64,000 nt of DNA from Bacteroidales bacterium UBA1077 (GCA_002314195.1 DCCQ01000018.1:25597-89596), one strand, 5' to 3'; positions 40,776 to 50,128 are shown, counted from the stretch's first letter. Made by a program: numbers and translations. Notes: generated from the letters alone by a model not told the origin.

Positions 40776-42863
40776 ATGAGAACATTAAGAATTATGATGA
40801 TGGCTGTGGCATTGGCATTCAGTGTCACAGCCTTCGCTGATGAAGGGATGTGGATGATCCAGGACATCAACGAGGCGTTGGAGAAGAACATGAGGGCGCG
40901 TGGACTGAAGCTGGCGGCCAACGAGATCTACAATGACGAGGCGCCGGGGACGGCGGTGTCGGATGCGGTTGTGTCAATCGGGTTCTATTGTACAGGAAGT
41001 GTGATCTCCGACCAAGGTCTGATCATCACGAACCATCATTGCGCCTATTCAAACATAGCCAAACTCAGCACTCCGGAGCACAACTATCTGGAGGATGGAT
41101 TCTGGGCCATGACCAGCGAACAGGAAATTCCGATCGAGGGAGAGAAGGTATTCTTTCTGAAAAGGGTCTTTGATGTCACCGAAGAAGTCAAGGGACTCAC
41201 AAAAGAACTTCGCGCTTCAGGCAAGCCATTCGGCATGAGAAAGATAAGTGCCATGATGGAAGAGCGCTACGGCAAGGCTACAGGACTGGAATGCATTCTG
41301 AGCAGCATGTGGGCAGGTGAAAAGTACTATATGTCCGTCTATAAGGTTTACACCGACCTCAGGCTCGTCGCCGCTCCGCCGCAGAGCATCGGTTACTTCG
41401 GCGGGAACCAGGACAATTGGACCTGGCCTCGCCACAATTGCGATTTCACGATCTATAGAATCTACGAGGACGGGAAGCCTGTGACAAGGGAGAAAAGCCT
41501 TAAAATCTCTTTGGACGGCTACTATCCAGGTTCTTTCGCGATGGTCATCGGCTACCCGGGAAGAACGGACAGATATTCCTCATCCGCAGAGATAGACTAT
41601 CAGGAAAAGGTCAGTCTTCCTGTGTCCAACGCCATCCGAGGCGGCCAGATGGGCATAATCCGCAGGTGGATGGACGCCGATCCGCAGGTCAGGATGAAAT
41701 ATTCGGACTGGTTCTTCTCGTTGAGCAATGTGCAGGAGAACAATGAAGGCATGGTCAGATGCTTCAAAAGATTCTGGGTCAAGGATGAAAAGGTCGCGCA
41801 GGAGCGTGAGATGCAGCGTTGGATCAACGCGGCCGCAAACCGAAGGGAGATGTGGGAGAATCTGATTCCGGATCTCAAGGAGGCATATTCGCAGACTGAA
41901 AGCATCGAGAGGGACAAGGTCTATTTCCGTGAGACGATATTCCGTGGAACCTACATCAGCCGCTACCTCCTACGCGCCGGGAATGCATCCACAGTGGAAA
42001 AAGCAAAGGAAGCTCTGAGGGAAGGGGCCGCCGCCACCGACGCAAGAGTGGAAAAGGAACTTCTTGAATATGCCTGCAAGGAATATTTTGACAACCTTGA
42101 GTCCTACTACTTCGGCAAGTACCAAAGCAGGATGCTTGACCGTTTCGGCAATGATTACAAGGCGATGGCTGAATATCTTTGGAGCAAGAGCGTAGTCTCT
42201 TCTGCAAAGAGAATCGAAGACATTCAGTCAATAGACGAGGTAAAGAAGGATCCGCTCAGGGTGTTCTTGACCGACACCCCGATCATGACATTCAACAACA
42301 GAAACGGCCAGGCCAAGAAAATGCAGGATGTCCACCACCTTGAGAAAGAGTACAAGAAGGCTCTCTATTGGATGAGGCTTCATAAGGACATCGAGCAGTA
42401 CCCTGACGCGAATTCCACAATGAGAATCACTTACGGAACCGTGGGTGGTCTCCAGCCGAATGACGGAATCATCTATGACTGGTACACCACTCCGAAGGGA
42501 ATCCTCCAGAAATACAATCCTGCGGACCATGACTACATCCTTACGGAAAGGCAGAAAAGCCTTCTGGAAAAAGGTCGGTGGGGACGATGGGGAGTCAAGG
42601 TTAACGGGAAACGCACGATGATCGTGGACTTCATGACTGACAACGACATCACCGGAGGAAACTCTGGCAGCCCTGTGCTGAACGCGAAAGGCGAGCTCAT
42701 CGGATTGGCCTTTGACGGCAATCTCGAATCACTCGCCAGTGACGCGTCCTACACTGAAGGCTACAACAAATGCATCAACACAGACATCCGCTATGTGATG
42801 TGGGTCCTTGACAAATACGCCGGACTCAAGCGCATTGTCAAAGAAATCAACTTTGTCAAATAA
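40776..42863 (+). CDS. S46 dipeptidyl-peptidase, DPP7-like
   Basis: 695 residues with a signal peptide (1-21, TAFADEG). The S46 catalytic histidine is in GLIITNHHCAY, and the nucleophile serine in ITGGNSGSPVLNAKGELIG. Eighteen residues after that serine is the glycine of LAFDGNLESLASD. In the family a glycine there marks DPP7 (hydrophobic P1 residues) and an arginine marks DPP11 (Asp/Glu), so this should release dipeptides after hydrophobic residues. It is periplasmic and would finish what the M16 protease begins. It starts seven bases after the M16 gene and ends at a perfect hairpin terminator. Confidence 0.92.
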   Translation: MRTLRIMMMAVALAFSVTAFADEGMWMIQDINEALEKNMRARGLKLAANEIYNDEAPGTAVSDAVVSIGFYCTGSVISDQGLIITNHHCAYSNIAKLSTPEHNYLEDGFWAMTSEQEIPIEGEKVFFLKRVFDVTEEVKGLTKELRASGKPFGMRKISAMMEERYGKATGLECILSSMWAGEKYYMSVYKVYTDLRLVAAPPQSIGYFGGNQDNWTWPRHNCDFTIYRIYEDGKPVTREKSLKISLDGYYPGSFAMVIGYPGRTDRYSSSAEIDYQEKVSLPVSNAIRGGQMGIIRRWMDADPQVRMKYSDWFFSLSNVQENNEGMVRCFKRFWVKDEKVAQEREMQRWINAAANRREMWENLIPDLKEAYSQTESIERDKVYFRETIFRGTYISRYLLRAGNASTVEKAKEALREGAAATDARVEKELLEYACKEYFDNLESYYFGKYQSRMLDRFGNDYKAMAEYLWSKSVVSSAKRIEDIQSIDEVKKDPLRVFLTDTPIMTFNNRNGQAKKMQDVHHLEKEYKKALYWMRLHKDIEQYPDANSTMRITYGTVGGLQPNDGIIYDWYTTPKGILQKYNPADHDYILTERQKSLLEKGRWGRWGVKVNGKRTMIVDFMTDNDITGGNSGSPVLNAKGELIGLAFDGNLESLASDASYTEGYNKCINTDIRYVMWVLDKYAGLKRIVKEINFVK

Positions 42864-42900
42864 AAAAATGAGAGTGTCTCGTGGAGACACTCTCATTTTT
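42864..42900. terminator. Bidirectional terminator
   Basis: A perfect 17-bp hairpin, AAAAATGAGAGTGTCTC with a GTG loop, flanked by A-run and T-run so that it serves both the S46 gene (plus) and clpB (minus). Confidence 0.92.
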
Positions 42901-42926
42901 ATAGCCAGTCAGTCTATGTCACGGCT

Positions 42927-45122
42927 TTATTTCTTGTCGTTCAGGACTATCTGTCCTCCTACCACATCGACTTCGATCACAGAGTCCTTGTGGACAGTCC
43001 CGGCCAGTATCGCCTTCGCAAGCTGATTGACAAGCTCACGCTGCATCAGCCTCTTGATAGGACGGGCACCGTATGCGGGATCGTAACCGCCCGTGACCAT
43101 ATGGTCCTCGAAAGCCTTCGTGAACTCGATGGTGACCCCTTCCTCAGAAAGCTTGCTCTGAAGCTGCTTCATCTGGATGTGGAGAATCTCACGAATGTCA
43201 TTCTGGGTGAGCGGATCAAACATGATGATCTCATCGATTCGGTTCAGGAACTCCGGCCTTACCGTGGTCTTGAGCACGTCCATGACCTTCTCCTTGCACT
43301 CGTCCAGAAGCTCACGCCTTGTGGCGATCGCCCTCATCTCCTCGGCAGGATCCGCACCTGGTTTTCCTACGGAAGGAAGCCTGTCCATATAGCCCTGGAT
43401 GATGTCAGACCCGACATTGGAGGTCATGATCAGGATGGTGTTCTTGAAGTCCACCGTACGTCCCTTATTGTCGGTCAGACGACCGTCATCAAGAACCTGA
43501 AGCAGAACGTTGAACACATCAGGATGCGCCTTCTCAATCTCATCCAGCAGGATGACTGAGTAAGGTTTGCGCCTTACGGCCTCGGTAAGCTGGCCACCCT
43601 CATCGTAGCCGACGTATCCCGGAGGCGCGCCGACAAGACGGCTGACCGTGTGCCTTTCCTGATACTCACTCATATCAATCCTCGTGATCATGTTCTCATC
43701 GTTGAACAGGAACTCCGCAAGAGCCTTAGCCAACTCTGTCTTACCTACACCGGTCGTACCCATGAAGAGGAACGATCCGATAGGTTTCTTCTCGTTGGAC
43801 AGTCCGGCCCTGCTGCGGCGCACAGCGTCAGCGACAGCCTGGATGGCCTGATCCTGACCAACGACCCTCTTGTGCAGCTCGCTCTCGATTCTCAGAAGCT
43901 TCTCCTTCTCGCTCTCAAGCATCTTCTGCACTGGAATTCCGGTCCACTTGGCCACAACCTCAGCAATGTCCTGAGGGGTCACGGCCTCGGTGACAATCGG
44001 ATCCTTGATTTCAGCCTGCTTTTTGGTCAGTTCGTCAATCTTCTTCTGCGCCTCGGCGATCTTGCCATAGCGGAGTTCAGCGACCTTGCCGTAGTCACCA
44101 GCCCTTTCAGCAGCCTGAGACTGAATCTTATAGTTCTCAATCTCCTGACGAGCTTCCTGGAGGCCCGCAAGAATCCCTTTCTCCTCATTCCATCTCTTCA
44201 TCAGGACTTCGCGCGCATCCGTCTTTTCGGAAAGCTCCTTCTCGATCTTCTCTGACTTCAGGGACGTGCCCTCACGCTTGATGGCCTCCTTCTCAATTTC
44301 CAACTGACGGATGTCGCTGTTGAGTTCGGCGATCGGCTCCGGAACGGAGTTCATCTCCAGACGAAGTTTTGAAGCGGCCTCGTCCACAAGGTCGATGGCC
44401 TTGTCCGGCAGGAACCTGTTGGTGATGTACCTGTGCGAAAGGTTGACGGCGGCGATCAGCGCGTCATCCTCAATCTTGACACGGTGATGGTTTTCATATT
44501 TCTCCTTAAGACCTCTGAGTATGGCGATAGACTCAGCCGGTGTTGGCTCATCGACCAAAACCATCTGGAATCGTCTCTCAAGAGCCTTGTCTGCCTCGAA
44601 ATACTTCTGGTACTCGTCAAGAGTGGTTGAGCCGATTGTCCTCAACTCGCCTCTGGCAAGAGCAGGCTTCAGGATGTTGGAGGCATCCATCGCTCCGGAA
44701 GAACGTCCCGCTCCCACAAGGGTGTGGATTTCATCGATGAACAGGATGATCTCTCCAGCGCTGTCAACGACTTCCTTGACAACACCCTTCAGACGCTCCT
44801 CGAACTCTCCCTGATACTTCGCACCGGCGATCAAGGCGCCCATGTCCAATGAATATACCTTCTTGCTTTTAAGGTTCTCCGGAACGTCGCCATCCACAAT
44901 CTTCTGGGCGATGCCCTCCGATATGGCGGTCTTACCTACACCCGGCTCACCTACAAGAATAGGGTTGTTCTTCGTTCTTCTGCTGAGAATCTGCAGAACC
45001 CTTCGGATTTCCTCATCCCTGCCGATGACAGGGTCAAGCTTGCCCTTTGCGGCTTGTTCGTTCAGATTGATGGCGAACTTTGGCAGGAACTCCAATGATT
45101 TGTTGCTTGTATTATTTTCCAT
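42927..45122 (-). CDS. clpB: ClpB disaggregase lacking the N-terminal domain
   Basis: 731 residues against about 860 for ordinary ClpB. After about 20 unusual residues the sequence joins the family at [24 protein letters not shown]1 Walker A GEPGVGKT is at 58-65, a coiled-coil middle domain runs about 270-390, and NBD2 has [19 protein letters not shown] and a C-terminal domain. The middle domain shows it is ClpB, not ClpC. The roughly 145-residue Clp N-domain that binds some substrates is absent, and no in-frame remnant lies upstream. ATP-driven disaggregation with DnaK should remain possible. A normal clpB may exist elsewhere. No heat-shock operator is visible upstream. Confidence 0.9.
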   Translation of the reverse strand: MENNTSNKSLEFLPKFAINLNEQAAKGKLDPVIGRDEEIRRVLQILSRRTKNNPILVGEPGVGKTAISEGIAQKIVDGDVPENLKSKKVYSLDMGALIAGAKYQGEFEERLKGVVKEVVDSAGEIILFIDEIHTLVGAGRSSGAMDASNILKPALARGELRTIGSTTLDEYQKYFEADKALERRFQMVLVDEPTPAESIAILRGLKEKYENHHRVKIEDDALIAAVNLSHRYITNRFLPDKAIDLVDEAASKLRLEMNSVPEPIAELNSDIRQLEIEKEAIKREGTSLKSEKIEKELSEKTDAREVLMKRWNEEKGILAGLQEARQEIENYKIQSQAAERAGDYGKVAELRYGKIAEAQKKIDELTKKQAEIKDPIVTEAVTPQDIAEVVAKWTGIPVQKMLESEKEKLLRIESELHKRVVGQDQAIQAVADAVRRSRAGLSNEKKPIGSFLFMGTTGVGKTELAKALAEFLFNDENMITRIDMSEYQERHTVSRLVGAPPGYVGYDEGGQLTEAVRRKPYSVILLDEIEKAHPDVFNVLLQVLDDGRLTDNKGRTVDFKNTILIMTSNVGSDIIQGYMDRLPSVGKPGADPAEEMRAIATRRELLDECKEKVMDVLKTTVRPEFLNRIDEIIMFDPLTQNDIREILHIQMKQLQSKLSEEGVTIEFTKAFEDHMVTGGYDPAYGARPIKRLMQRELVNQLAKAILAGTVHKDSVIEVDVVGGQIVLNDKK

Positions 45123-45191
45123 AATTTACTCCTTTTCAGTCTCAGGACACTTCCGCCCGCGGCCCGCGCCGGTTCACGTGACAGCAATCAA

Positions 45192-45222
45192 AAAGCCGTC
45201 AGGTCCAAAGACCAAAACGGCT
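45192..45222 (-). terminator. Terminator downstream of the secG operon
   Basis: AAGCCGTCAGGTCC and GACCAAAACGGCTT form an imperfect hairpin. On the minus strand it runs into TTTTTGATTG. A second small palindrome, CTGACA-AAA-TGTCAG at 45254-45268, lies just after the secG stop. Confidence 0.75.
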
Positions 45223-45268
45223 TACTGTCAAATTATGTTCCATAGCCCAAAGGCTGACAAAATGTCAG

Positions 45269-45619
45269 TTACTCGGCAGGGGTCTCGGTCGCAGGAGCCT
45301 CCTGAGCAGGATTGGCCTGCTGTACAGGAGCGGAAGGGAATTCAGGCTGAGAGGTTGTGTTTTCGATTTTCTCGGTCACGTCAACACCTGAAGCAGTGGT
45401 TCTTGTAGTGAATGATGTGATGATGGACACGATGAGAATGAAAGTGACAAGACCCCATGAAACCTTCTCGAGGATGTCAGCGGTCTGTCTTACGCCAAGA
45501 GTCTGGTTGGCTGAAGTAAAGTTACTGGCCATTCCCTGTCCCTTGCCGTTCTGAAGCAACACGACGATGGTAAGAAGAATCGCCGCGATGACAATAAAAA
45601 CTGTGAGGAATGTAAACAT
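45269..45619 (-). CDS. secG: Preprotein translocase subunit SecG
   Basis: 116 residues. Two membrane helices (about 4-24 and 54-72) flank the conserved [14 protein letters not shown] loop, and a long acidic, proline- and alanine-rich tail (about 80-116) follows, common in Bacteroidetes SecG. It stabilises the SecYEG channel during protein export. It is the last gene of the operon with the sigma-54 activator, LptE-like and TPR-like genes, and has a terminator behind it. Confidence 0.93.
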   Translation of the reverse strand: MFTFLTVFIVIAAILLTIVVLLQNGKGQGMASNFTSANQTLGVRQTADILEKVSWGLVTFILIVSIITSFTTRTTASGVDVTEKIENTTSQPEFPSAPVQQANPAQEAPATETPAE

Positions 45620-45630
45620 ATTCTTTAATT

Positions 45631-46350
45631 TTAATTTTCCTGTTGCAATTTTTCAATAAGGGATGCAAAGTAAGCACTTTTTTCCGGATATCGCAAGATT
45701 AGCCGGGAATAAATCTTCTTTGCCTCAGTAAAATAGCCTTGATCGGCATAGATGGCGGCCAACGTCTCCGTGCAGAAGCCGAACCCCGGATCCTCCCAAC
45801 TATGTTCTTCCGGCTCGTCATAGCGCCCGGACTTGAAGCCGGAAAAAATGTTGTCCTCTTCCTTCTTCACGGCGGCGTACTGCTCAGCTGAAAAGAAATC
45901 CCCACCGGCCACACGCACCGTGCGGTGATAAGGCACTGGGCTGGGCTGTGAGTATGATTGTGGTGCTTCGGGCGCTTCGACAGGCTCAGCGACCGAAGAA
46001 GAAAGTTCAGCGGCCGAAGTGGAAAACTCAGCGGCCGAAGTGGAAGGTCCCTGAGCTTGTCGAAGGGACTCCGCCTGTCGAAGCGACTTTTCCGGCCTTA
46101 TATATTCTTTGATCAGACGTTCGACATCCTTGTCCGAATAGTCTCCCTTTCGGGTGGTGCGCATGATGTCAGAGATCAAAGTCCTGGAAACGACATACAT
46201 GGCGGCATCTGAATATTGCGCCTTGCCCCATTCTTCGCCTCCGACCCTCGCCATCCTGGCACACAATTCCTTACGCGCACCGCCGAACCAAGGGTAAAGA
46301 TTGATCACCCCTGTGAGTTCGTCCATCGTCAATGACTTCAGATTTTTCAC
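45631..46350 (-). CDS. TPR-like protein with an in-frame REP insertion
   Basis: 239 residues. The N-terminal half (MDELTGVINLYPWFGGARKE) and C-terminal half (LAAIYADQGYFTEAKKIYSRLIL, a TPR-like helix pair) are recognisable as the conserved Bacteroidetes gene between LptE and SecG. Residues about 88-129 (bases 45964-46089) are low-complexity and encoded by an array of REP-type repeats; they read SLRQAESLRQAQGPS, three SAAE-like units and VAEPVEAPEA. The frame is open right through, so the peptide is made. Function of the family is unknown; position suggests the cell envelope. Confidence 0.8.
   Translation of the reverse strand: MKNLKSLTMDELTGVINLYPWFGGARKELCARMARVGGEEWGKAQYSDAAMYVVSRTLISDIMRTTRKGDYSDKDVERLIKEYIRPEKSLRQAESLRQAQGPSTSAAEFSTSAAELSSSVAEPVEAPEAPQSYSQPSPVPYHRTVRVAGGDFFSAEQYAAVKKEEDNIFSGFKSGRYDEPEEHSWEDPGFGFCTETLAAIYADQGYFTEAKKIYSRLILRYPEKSAYFASLIEKLQQEN
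45971..46087. repeat. REP-type repeat array inside a gene
   Basis: TTCGACAGGCTCAGCGACCG at 45977-45996, then three spaced GCGGCCGAAG or GCGACCGAAG half-units, then CCCTGAGCTTGTCGAAGGG (46049-46067) and CGCCTGTCGAAGCGAC. Several inverted pairs are possible. The whole array is a multiple of three bases in effect and keeps the reading frame of the TPR-like gene. Confidence 0.8.
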
Positions 46351-46374
46351 TCCGGCCTCCTACTATTATTTATA

Positions 46375-46893
46375 TTACCACTGCGCCACACTGGCATTGA
46401 ACATGTCCTCCACCAACTTGTCGATGATCTCCTGGCAGAGGGTGGATTCCACCGCGTCCAGAGAATTGGTGGAATCGTAGTCTGAATACGCCGAGAAATT
46501 CTTCTCGAAATCGTCCTCAGGATATTTCCTGTTTGTGAACTTGAGTTTAACAGTGACCGTGAGACGGTTCTGGGCGGCAACCTCGTTGGCGGTCACAGCG
46601 GCGGCCCTCACCTCATAGCCTGTCACTTCGCCCTGAAGTTCCAGGTCCCCGTCCATATCGACCTGTTCCAGTTTGGTGAGTTTTCTGAACTTGTCCCTCA
46701 AGGCCTCGGTCAAGTCGTTGCTGAGGTTAGGGTTGACTTTCAGGGCCTTATAATCAAAGTAGTTGATCGTCACGGTCTTGACGTCAGGCTGGATGGATGT
46801 GCCGGAGAACGAGTAATTGACTATCGAGCAGCCAGCGAAAACGGCCACGGCCAGAATGGCCAGGAAGGGAAGGACTACACTGATCTTTTTCAT
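46375..46893 (-). CDS. LptE-like lipoprotein (LPS assembly)
   Basis: About 172 residues. The lipoprotein signal MKKISVVLPFLAILAVAVFA ends at GC-S, and VNYSFSGTSIQPDVKTVTINYF matches the start of Bacteroidetes LptE-like proteins (about 23-44). The rest alternates strands and helices with LTEALRDKFRKLTKLEQVD, as in LptE. It would sit on the inner face of the outer membrane and help LptD insert lipopolysaccharide. The frame extends 15 codons upstream, but only ATG at 46893 gives the signal peptide, two bases after the stop of the sigma-54 activator gene. Confidence 0.82.
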   Translation of the reverse strand: MKKISVVLPFLAILAVAVFAGCSIVNYSFSGTSIQPDVKTVTINYFDYKALKVNPNLSNDLTEALRDKFRKLTKLEQVDMDGDLELQGEVTGYEVRAAAVTANEVAAQNRLTVTVKLKFTNRKYPEDDFEKNFSAYSDYDSTNSLDAVESTLCQEIIDKLVEDMFNASVAQW

Positions 46894-46895
46894 AT

Positions 46896-48155
46896 TCACT
46901 TCAAAGTTTTTTTGTCGAGGTGGTACTTCTCGATCCAACGATAAAGGGTACGCTCGGATATTCCCACCTCCTGCGCCGCGAGCTTTCGGTTGCCGCCGTG
47001 CTTTTCCAGAGCTTTCTCTATTATCTCCAGGTTGGATTTACGGAGCGAAAGGTCCATCGGTTTTGTCTGTTCCTCCGCGCTTATGTCGACAACCTTGCCG
47101 ATCTCACCTTTCGTCACAGGCGCGCCGACACCTTGCCATTCCGCCTCCTCCGGCTCGGACGCAGGCCTGATCACCGGCTTCAAGGACGGCACCGGTCCAC
47201 CAGCAGCATCTAGCCTGGCCTTGAGGTGGTCGACCTCCTGCTTGAGATCAAAGATGGCCTTGATGATCATCTGCTTGTCAGAATCAGACATCTGCCCTCC
47301 CGATGGTTCTGACACCGTCATGGCTGGCAACAAGGCAGTCTCTTCCTTTGGCATGTAGCGAGACAACGCCTGCGAATCCACGACGCATCTCTCGGAAGTC
47401 CTGGAAAGCCTCTCGGACTCCAAGGCCGTGACCGTCTCGGCTATATTCTTCAGCTGACGGATGTTTCCGGGCCAGCGGTAGTTTATCAGCAAGTCAATGG
47501 CATCGTTGGTCAGAGTCACCTTGCCCATGCCGTATTTCTCCGAAAAGTCAGAAGTGAATTTCCTGAACAGCAGATAGATGTCCTCCTTGCGTTCTCTAAG
47601 GGCAGGCATCATGATCTGAATGGCGTTCAACCTGTAGTACAGATCCTCGCGGAACTTCCCTTTGCCGACAGCATATAGAAGATTGACATTCGTGGCCGCG
47701 ATGACCCGCACATCTGTCTTCTGGACTTTAGACGAACCCACCTTGATGAACTCTCCGCTTTGAAGGACCCTCAGCAGCTTCGCCTGCGAGGACAGAGGCA
47801 ATTCTCCTATCTCATCCAGAAACAGGGTCCCGCCGTCGGCTTCCTCAAAATAGCCCTTGCGAGTTTCTATCGCACCTGTGAAAGACCCCTTCTCGTGTCC
47901 GAAAAGTTCAGAATCTATAGTGCCTTCCGGAATGGCTCCGCAGTTTACGGCAAAGTATTTGCTGCCCTTGCGAAGGCTGTTCTGGTGGATGATCTTTGGA
48001 ATATTCTCTTTGCCGACACCGCTTTCACCTGTGACAAGGACAGTCAGGTCGGTCGGGGCCACGGCGACAGCAGTCTCCAGAGCCCTGTTGAGAGCGGCAT
48101 CATTGCCAATGATGTCGTATTTGTTTTTAAGTCTTTGCAGTTCTTGTGAATCCAT
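46896..48155 (-). CDS. Sigma-54-dependent transcriptional activator
   Basis: 419 residues without a receiver or other sensory domain. The AAA+ core starts almost at once: Walker A GESGVGKE, the sigma-54 contact loop as GSFTGA (GAFTGA with serine), Walker B GGTLFLDEIGELP, and RYRWPGNIRQLKN-like sensor II. A poorly conserved linker rich in P and E (about 280-370) leads to a Fis-type helix-turn-helix, LAAQEVGISERTLYRWIEKY. It activates sigma-54 promoters and is the first gene of the lptE-secG operon, a conserved Bacteroidetes order. The targets are unknown. Without a sensor domain it may be constitutively active or controlled by its level. Confidence 0.92.
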   Translation of the reverse strand: MDSQELQRLKNKYDIIGNDAALNRALETAVAVAPTDLTVLVTGESGVGKENIPKIIHQNSLRKGSKYFAVNCGAIPEGTIDSELFGHEKGSFTGAIETRKGYFEEADGGTLFLDEIGELPLSSQAKLLRVLQSGEFIKVGSSKVQKTDVRVIAATNVNLLYAVGKGKFREDLYYRLNAIQIMMPALRERKEDIYLLFRKFTSDFSEKYGMGKVTLTNDAIDLLINYRWPGNIRQLKNIAETVTALESERLSRTSERCVVDSQALSRYMPKEETALLPAMTVSEPSGGQMSDSDKQMIIKAIFDLKQEVDHLKARLDAAGGPVPSLKPVIRPASEPEEAEWQGVGAPVTKGEIGKVVDISAEEQTKPMDLSLRKSNLEIIEKALEKHGGNRKLAAQEVGISERTLYRWIEKYHLDKKTLK

Positions 48156-48170
48156 AGTATTTGCACAGAG

Positions 48171-48204
48171 TTTGGCAAAGTTAACAAAATAATAATTATC
48201 TTTG
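48171..48204 (+). promoter_or_regulatory. Promoter of the OmpA/TPR lipoprotein gene
   Basis: TTTG at 48171-48174 and TATCTTTG at 48197-48204 with a 22-base spacer. The start would fall near 48211, about 40 bases before the ATG at 48252. On the other strand TAACTTTG (48183-48176) could serve the sigma-54 activator gene. Confidence 0.55.
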
Positions 48205-48251
48205 TATATTTGTTAGAAGCAAAGAAGATGCAATCTTTAATCATTAGTTAT

Positions 48252-49901
48252 ATGAAAAAGACACTCAAAATTTTTGCCGCGGCCCTCATCGGAATGGCTG
48301 CGGTCGCCTGCTCTTCAGCCGAGAAAATGGCTGAACTCGCTGACAATGTGGTCGTAAAATGCGACCCTGCGGTTCTGGAGTGTGTCGCTGGCAACATCGA
48401 CGCGACTGTCACAGTGACCTATCCGGACAAGTACTTCCACCCGAAGGCAATCCTTGAGGTCACCCCTGTGCTCGTTTATGAAGGCGGCGAGGCCAAGATG
48501 ACCCCGTTCATGTATCAGGGCGAGAAGGTAAAGGACAACTACAAGGTTGTCGCCAAAGCCGGCGGCACCGTCACCGAGAAGGTTCACTTCAATTATGTTG
48601 AAGGAATGGAGCAGTCTCACCTTGAGCTCCGCGGCATCGTGAAGTACAAGGCCAAATCCTACAAACTTCCTGTAAAGAAGGTTGCTGACGGTGTCAACAC
48701 AACCTACATGCTCGTGAAGGGCGCCGGCCAGGTTCCTTACAAGGCAGACGGCTATCAGGCTGTTCTCCAGCAGACCGCCGAGGGACAGATCCTCTACAAA
48801 ATCAATTCCGCCGATGTTCAGTCAAAGCAGCTCAAAGGTCAGTCAATCAAGGATTTCCAGAGTGCTCTTGATGAGATCAAGGCTAACGAGAGAAAGACCC
48901 TCGTGGGAACAGAGGTCGTTGCATACGCTTCACCTGACGGTGGCGAAAAGCTCAACAACACCCTTTCAGAGAAGCGTTCAAAATCAGCCGACAAGGCCTG
49001 GAACAAAGTCATGAAGGGCAAGGATGTCGCCGATCCTGAAGTAAAGAGCATCGGTCAGGACTGGGAAGGCTTCCAGGAGCTCGTTCAGAATTCCGACATC
49101 GAAGACAAGGACCTTATCCTCCGAGTCCTCTCCATGTATAGCGATCCGGCCGTCCGTGAGAGCGAGATCAAGAACATGTCTTCCGTTTACACTGAGTTGA
49201 AGAGTGGTATTCTTCCTGAGCTCCGCCGCGCCAGATTCATCGCCAACGTTGAGTTCAAGAACTACACAGCTGATGAGCTTGCCGAACTGGTTGAAAGCAA
49301 CATCGACATCCTCGATGAGCCTGCTCTTCTCCACGCCGCGGCCCTCAACAAGAATCTTGACGGAAAGGTTAAGCTTTACAACAAAGCAATCACAAAATAT
49401 GACAGCGACAAGGCCAGGTTCAACCTCGCGGTCGCCTACCTCAATGCAGGTGACGTGAAGAAGGCCGAGAAAGCTTTCGCCGACGTACAGACAAAGGACG
49501 CCGAACTCACCAATGCTCTCGGTGTGATCGCTCTCCGCAAGGGTGACTACGAGACCGCTGCAAAGAACTTCAAGAAAGCCGGCACAGACGCAGCAAAGGC
49601 AAACCTTGGTGTTGTCGACATCCTCACCGGTGACTACGAGAAAGCCGTTCAAGACCTCAAGGACGTAAAGGGCTGCTGCCACAACACCGTTCTTGCCTAC
49701 ATCCTTACCAACCAGCTTGACAAGGCTTCCAAGACAGCGCACTGCAAGGACGCCAAGGTTGACTACCTCAGAGCCATCATTGCCGCCCGTCAGGGCAACT
49801 TCGATCAGGTTAAGGCAAACCTTGACTCTGTGGCGAAGAAGGACAAGGCTCTCGCCGAGAAGGCTACCAAGGACATCGAGTTCGCGGAGTATTACAAGTA
49901 A
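48252..49901 (+). CDS. OmpA-like / TPR lipoprotein, probably abundant
   Basis: 549 residues from ATG at 48252; the frame is open 14 codons earlier but only this start gives the lipoprotein signal ending AAVACSS. Residues about 60-200 are beta-rich. About 220-290 resembles an OmpA-like peptidoglycan-binding fold (GTEVVAYASPDGGEKLNNTLS then KRSKSADK; quoted as two parts). The last 200 residues contain TPR-like helix pairs (AVAYLNAGDVKKAEKAF, ALGVIALRKGDYETAAKNF). Codon use is strongly biased (AAG, GAG, CTC, GCC) and it lacks the GAATAT hexamer, which suggests high expression. Related proteins occur in many Bacteroidales. Likely anchored in the outer membrane facing the periplasm. Confidence 0.78.
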   Translation: MKKTLKIFAAALIGMAAVACSSAEKMAELADNVVVKCDPAVLECVAGNIDATVTVTYPDKYFHPKAILEVTPVLVYEGGEAKMTPFMYQGEKVKDNYKVVAKAGGTVTEKVHFNYVEGMEQSHLELRGIVKYKAKSYKLPVKKVADGVNTTYMLVKGAGQVPYKADGYQAVLQQTAEGQILYKINSADVQSKQLKGQSIKDFQSALDEIKANERKTLVGTEVVAYASPDGGEKLNNTLSEKRSKSADKAWNKVMKGKDVADPEVKSIGQDWEGFQELVQNSDIEDKDLILRVLSMYSDPAVRESEIKNMSSVYTELKSGILPELRRARFIANVEFKNYTADELAELVESNIDILDEPALLHAAALNKNLDGKVKLYNKAITKYDSDKARFNLAVAYLNAGDVKKAEKAFADVQTKDAELTNALGVIALRKGDYETAAKNFKKAGTDAAKANLGVVDILTGDYEKAVQDLKDVKGCCHNTVLAYILTNQLDKASKTAHCKDAKVDYLRAIIAARQGNFDQVKANLDSVAKKDKALAEKATKDIEFAEYYK

Positions 49902-49923
49902 TCCTGCGCTCAATGAATATAAT

Positions 49924-49952
49924 GAAGCCCGACGGAATCCCCGCCGGGCTTC
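49924..49952. terminator. Terminator after the OmpA/TPR gene
   Basis: GAAGCCCG pairs with CGGGCTTC around a 13-base loop that also contains a short GGCGGG-type inner pairing, followed by ACTTTGTC. Confidence 0.7.
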
Positions 49953-49979
49953 ACTTTGTCGTCAAGCTTATCTAAAACC

Positions 49980-50014
49980 AAAGGCAGCCCGGCGGAATCC
50001 GTCGGGCTGCCTTT
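49980..50014 (-). terminator. Terminator of tRNA-Leu
   Basis: AAAGGCAGCCCG and CGGGCTGCCTTT form a strong stem immediately after the tRNA 3' end on the minus strand. Confidence 0.8.
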
Positions 50015-50016
50015 CG

Positions 50017-50099
50017 TGCGGTAGGTGAGAGTCGAACTCACACGGGCTTGCGCCCACTACCCCCTCAAAGTAGCGTGTATACCATTTCACCACTACCGC
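50017..50099 (-). tRNA. tRNA-Leu (GAG)
   Basis: An 83-base class II tRNA. Acceptor GCGGTAG pairs with CTACCGC, the anticodon loop CTTTGAGGG reads GAG, and a long variable arm (TGGGCGCAAGCCCG) is present. The discriminator is A and CCA is not encoded. The T-arm has GAGTTCGACTCTC. Confidence 0.95.
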
Positions 50100-50128
50100 A
50101 AGTATGTCTCCCAATTGTTTTGGGATTG

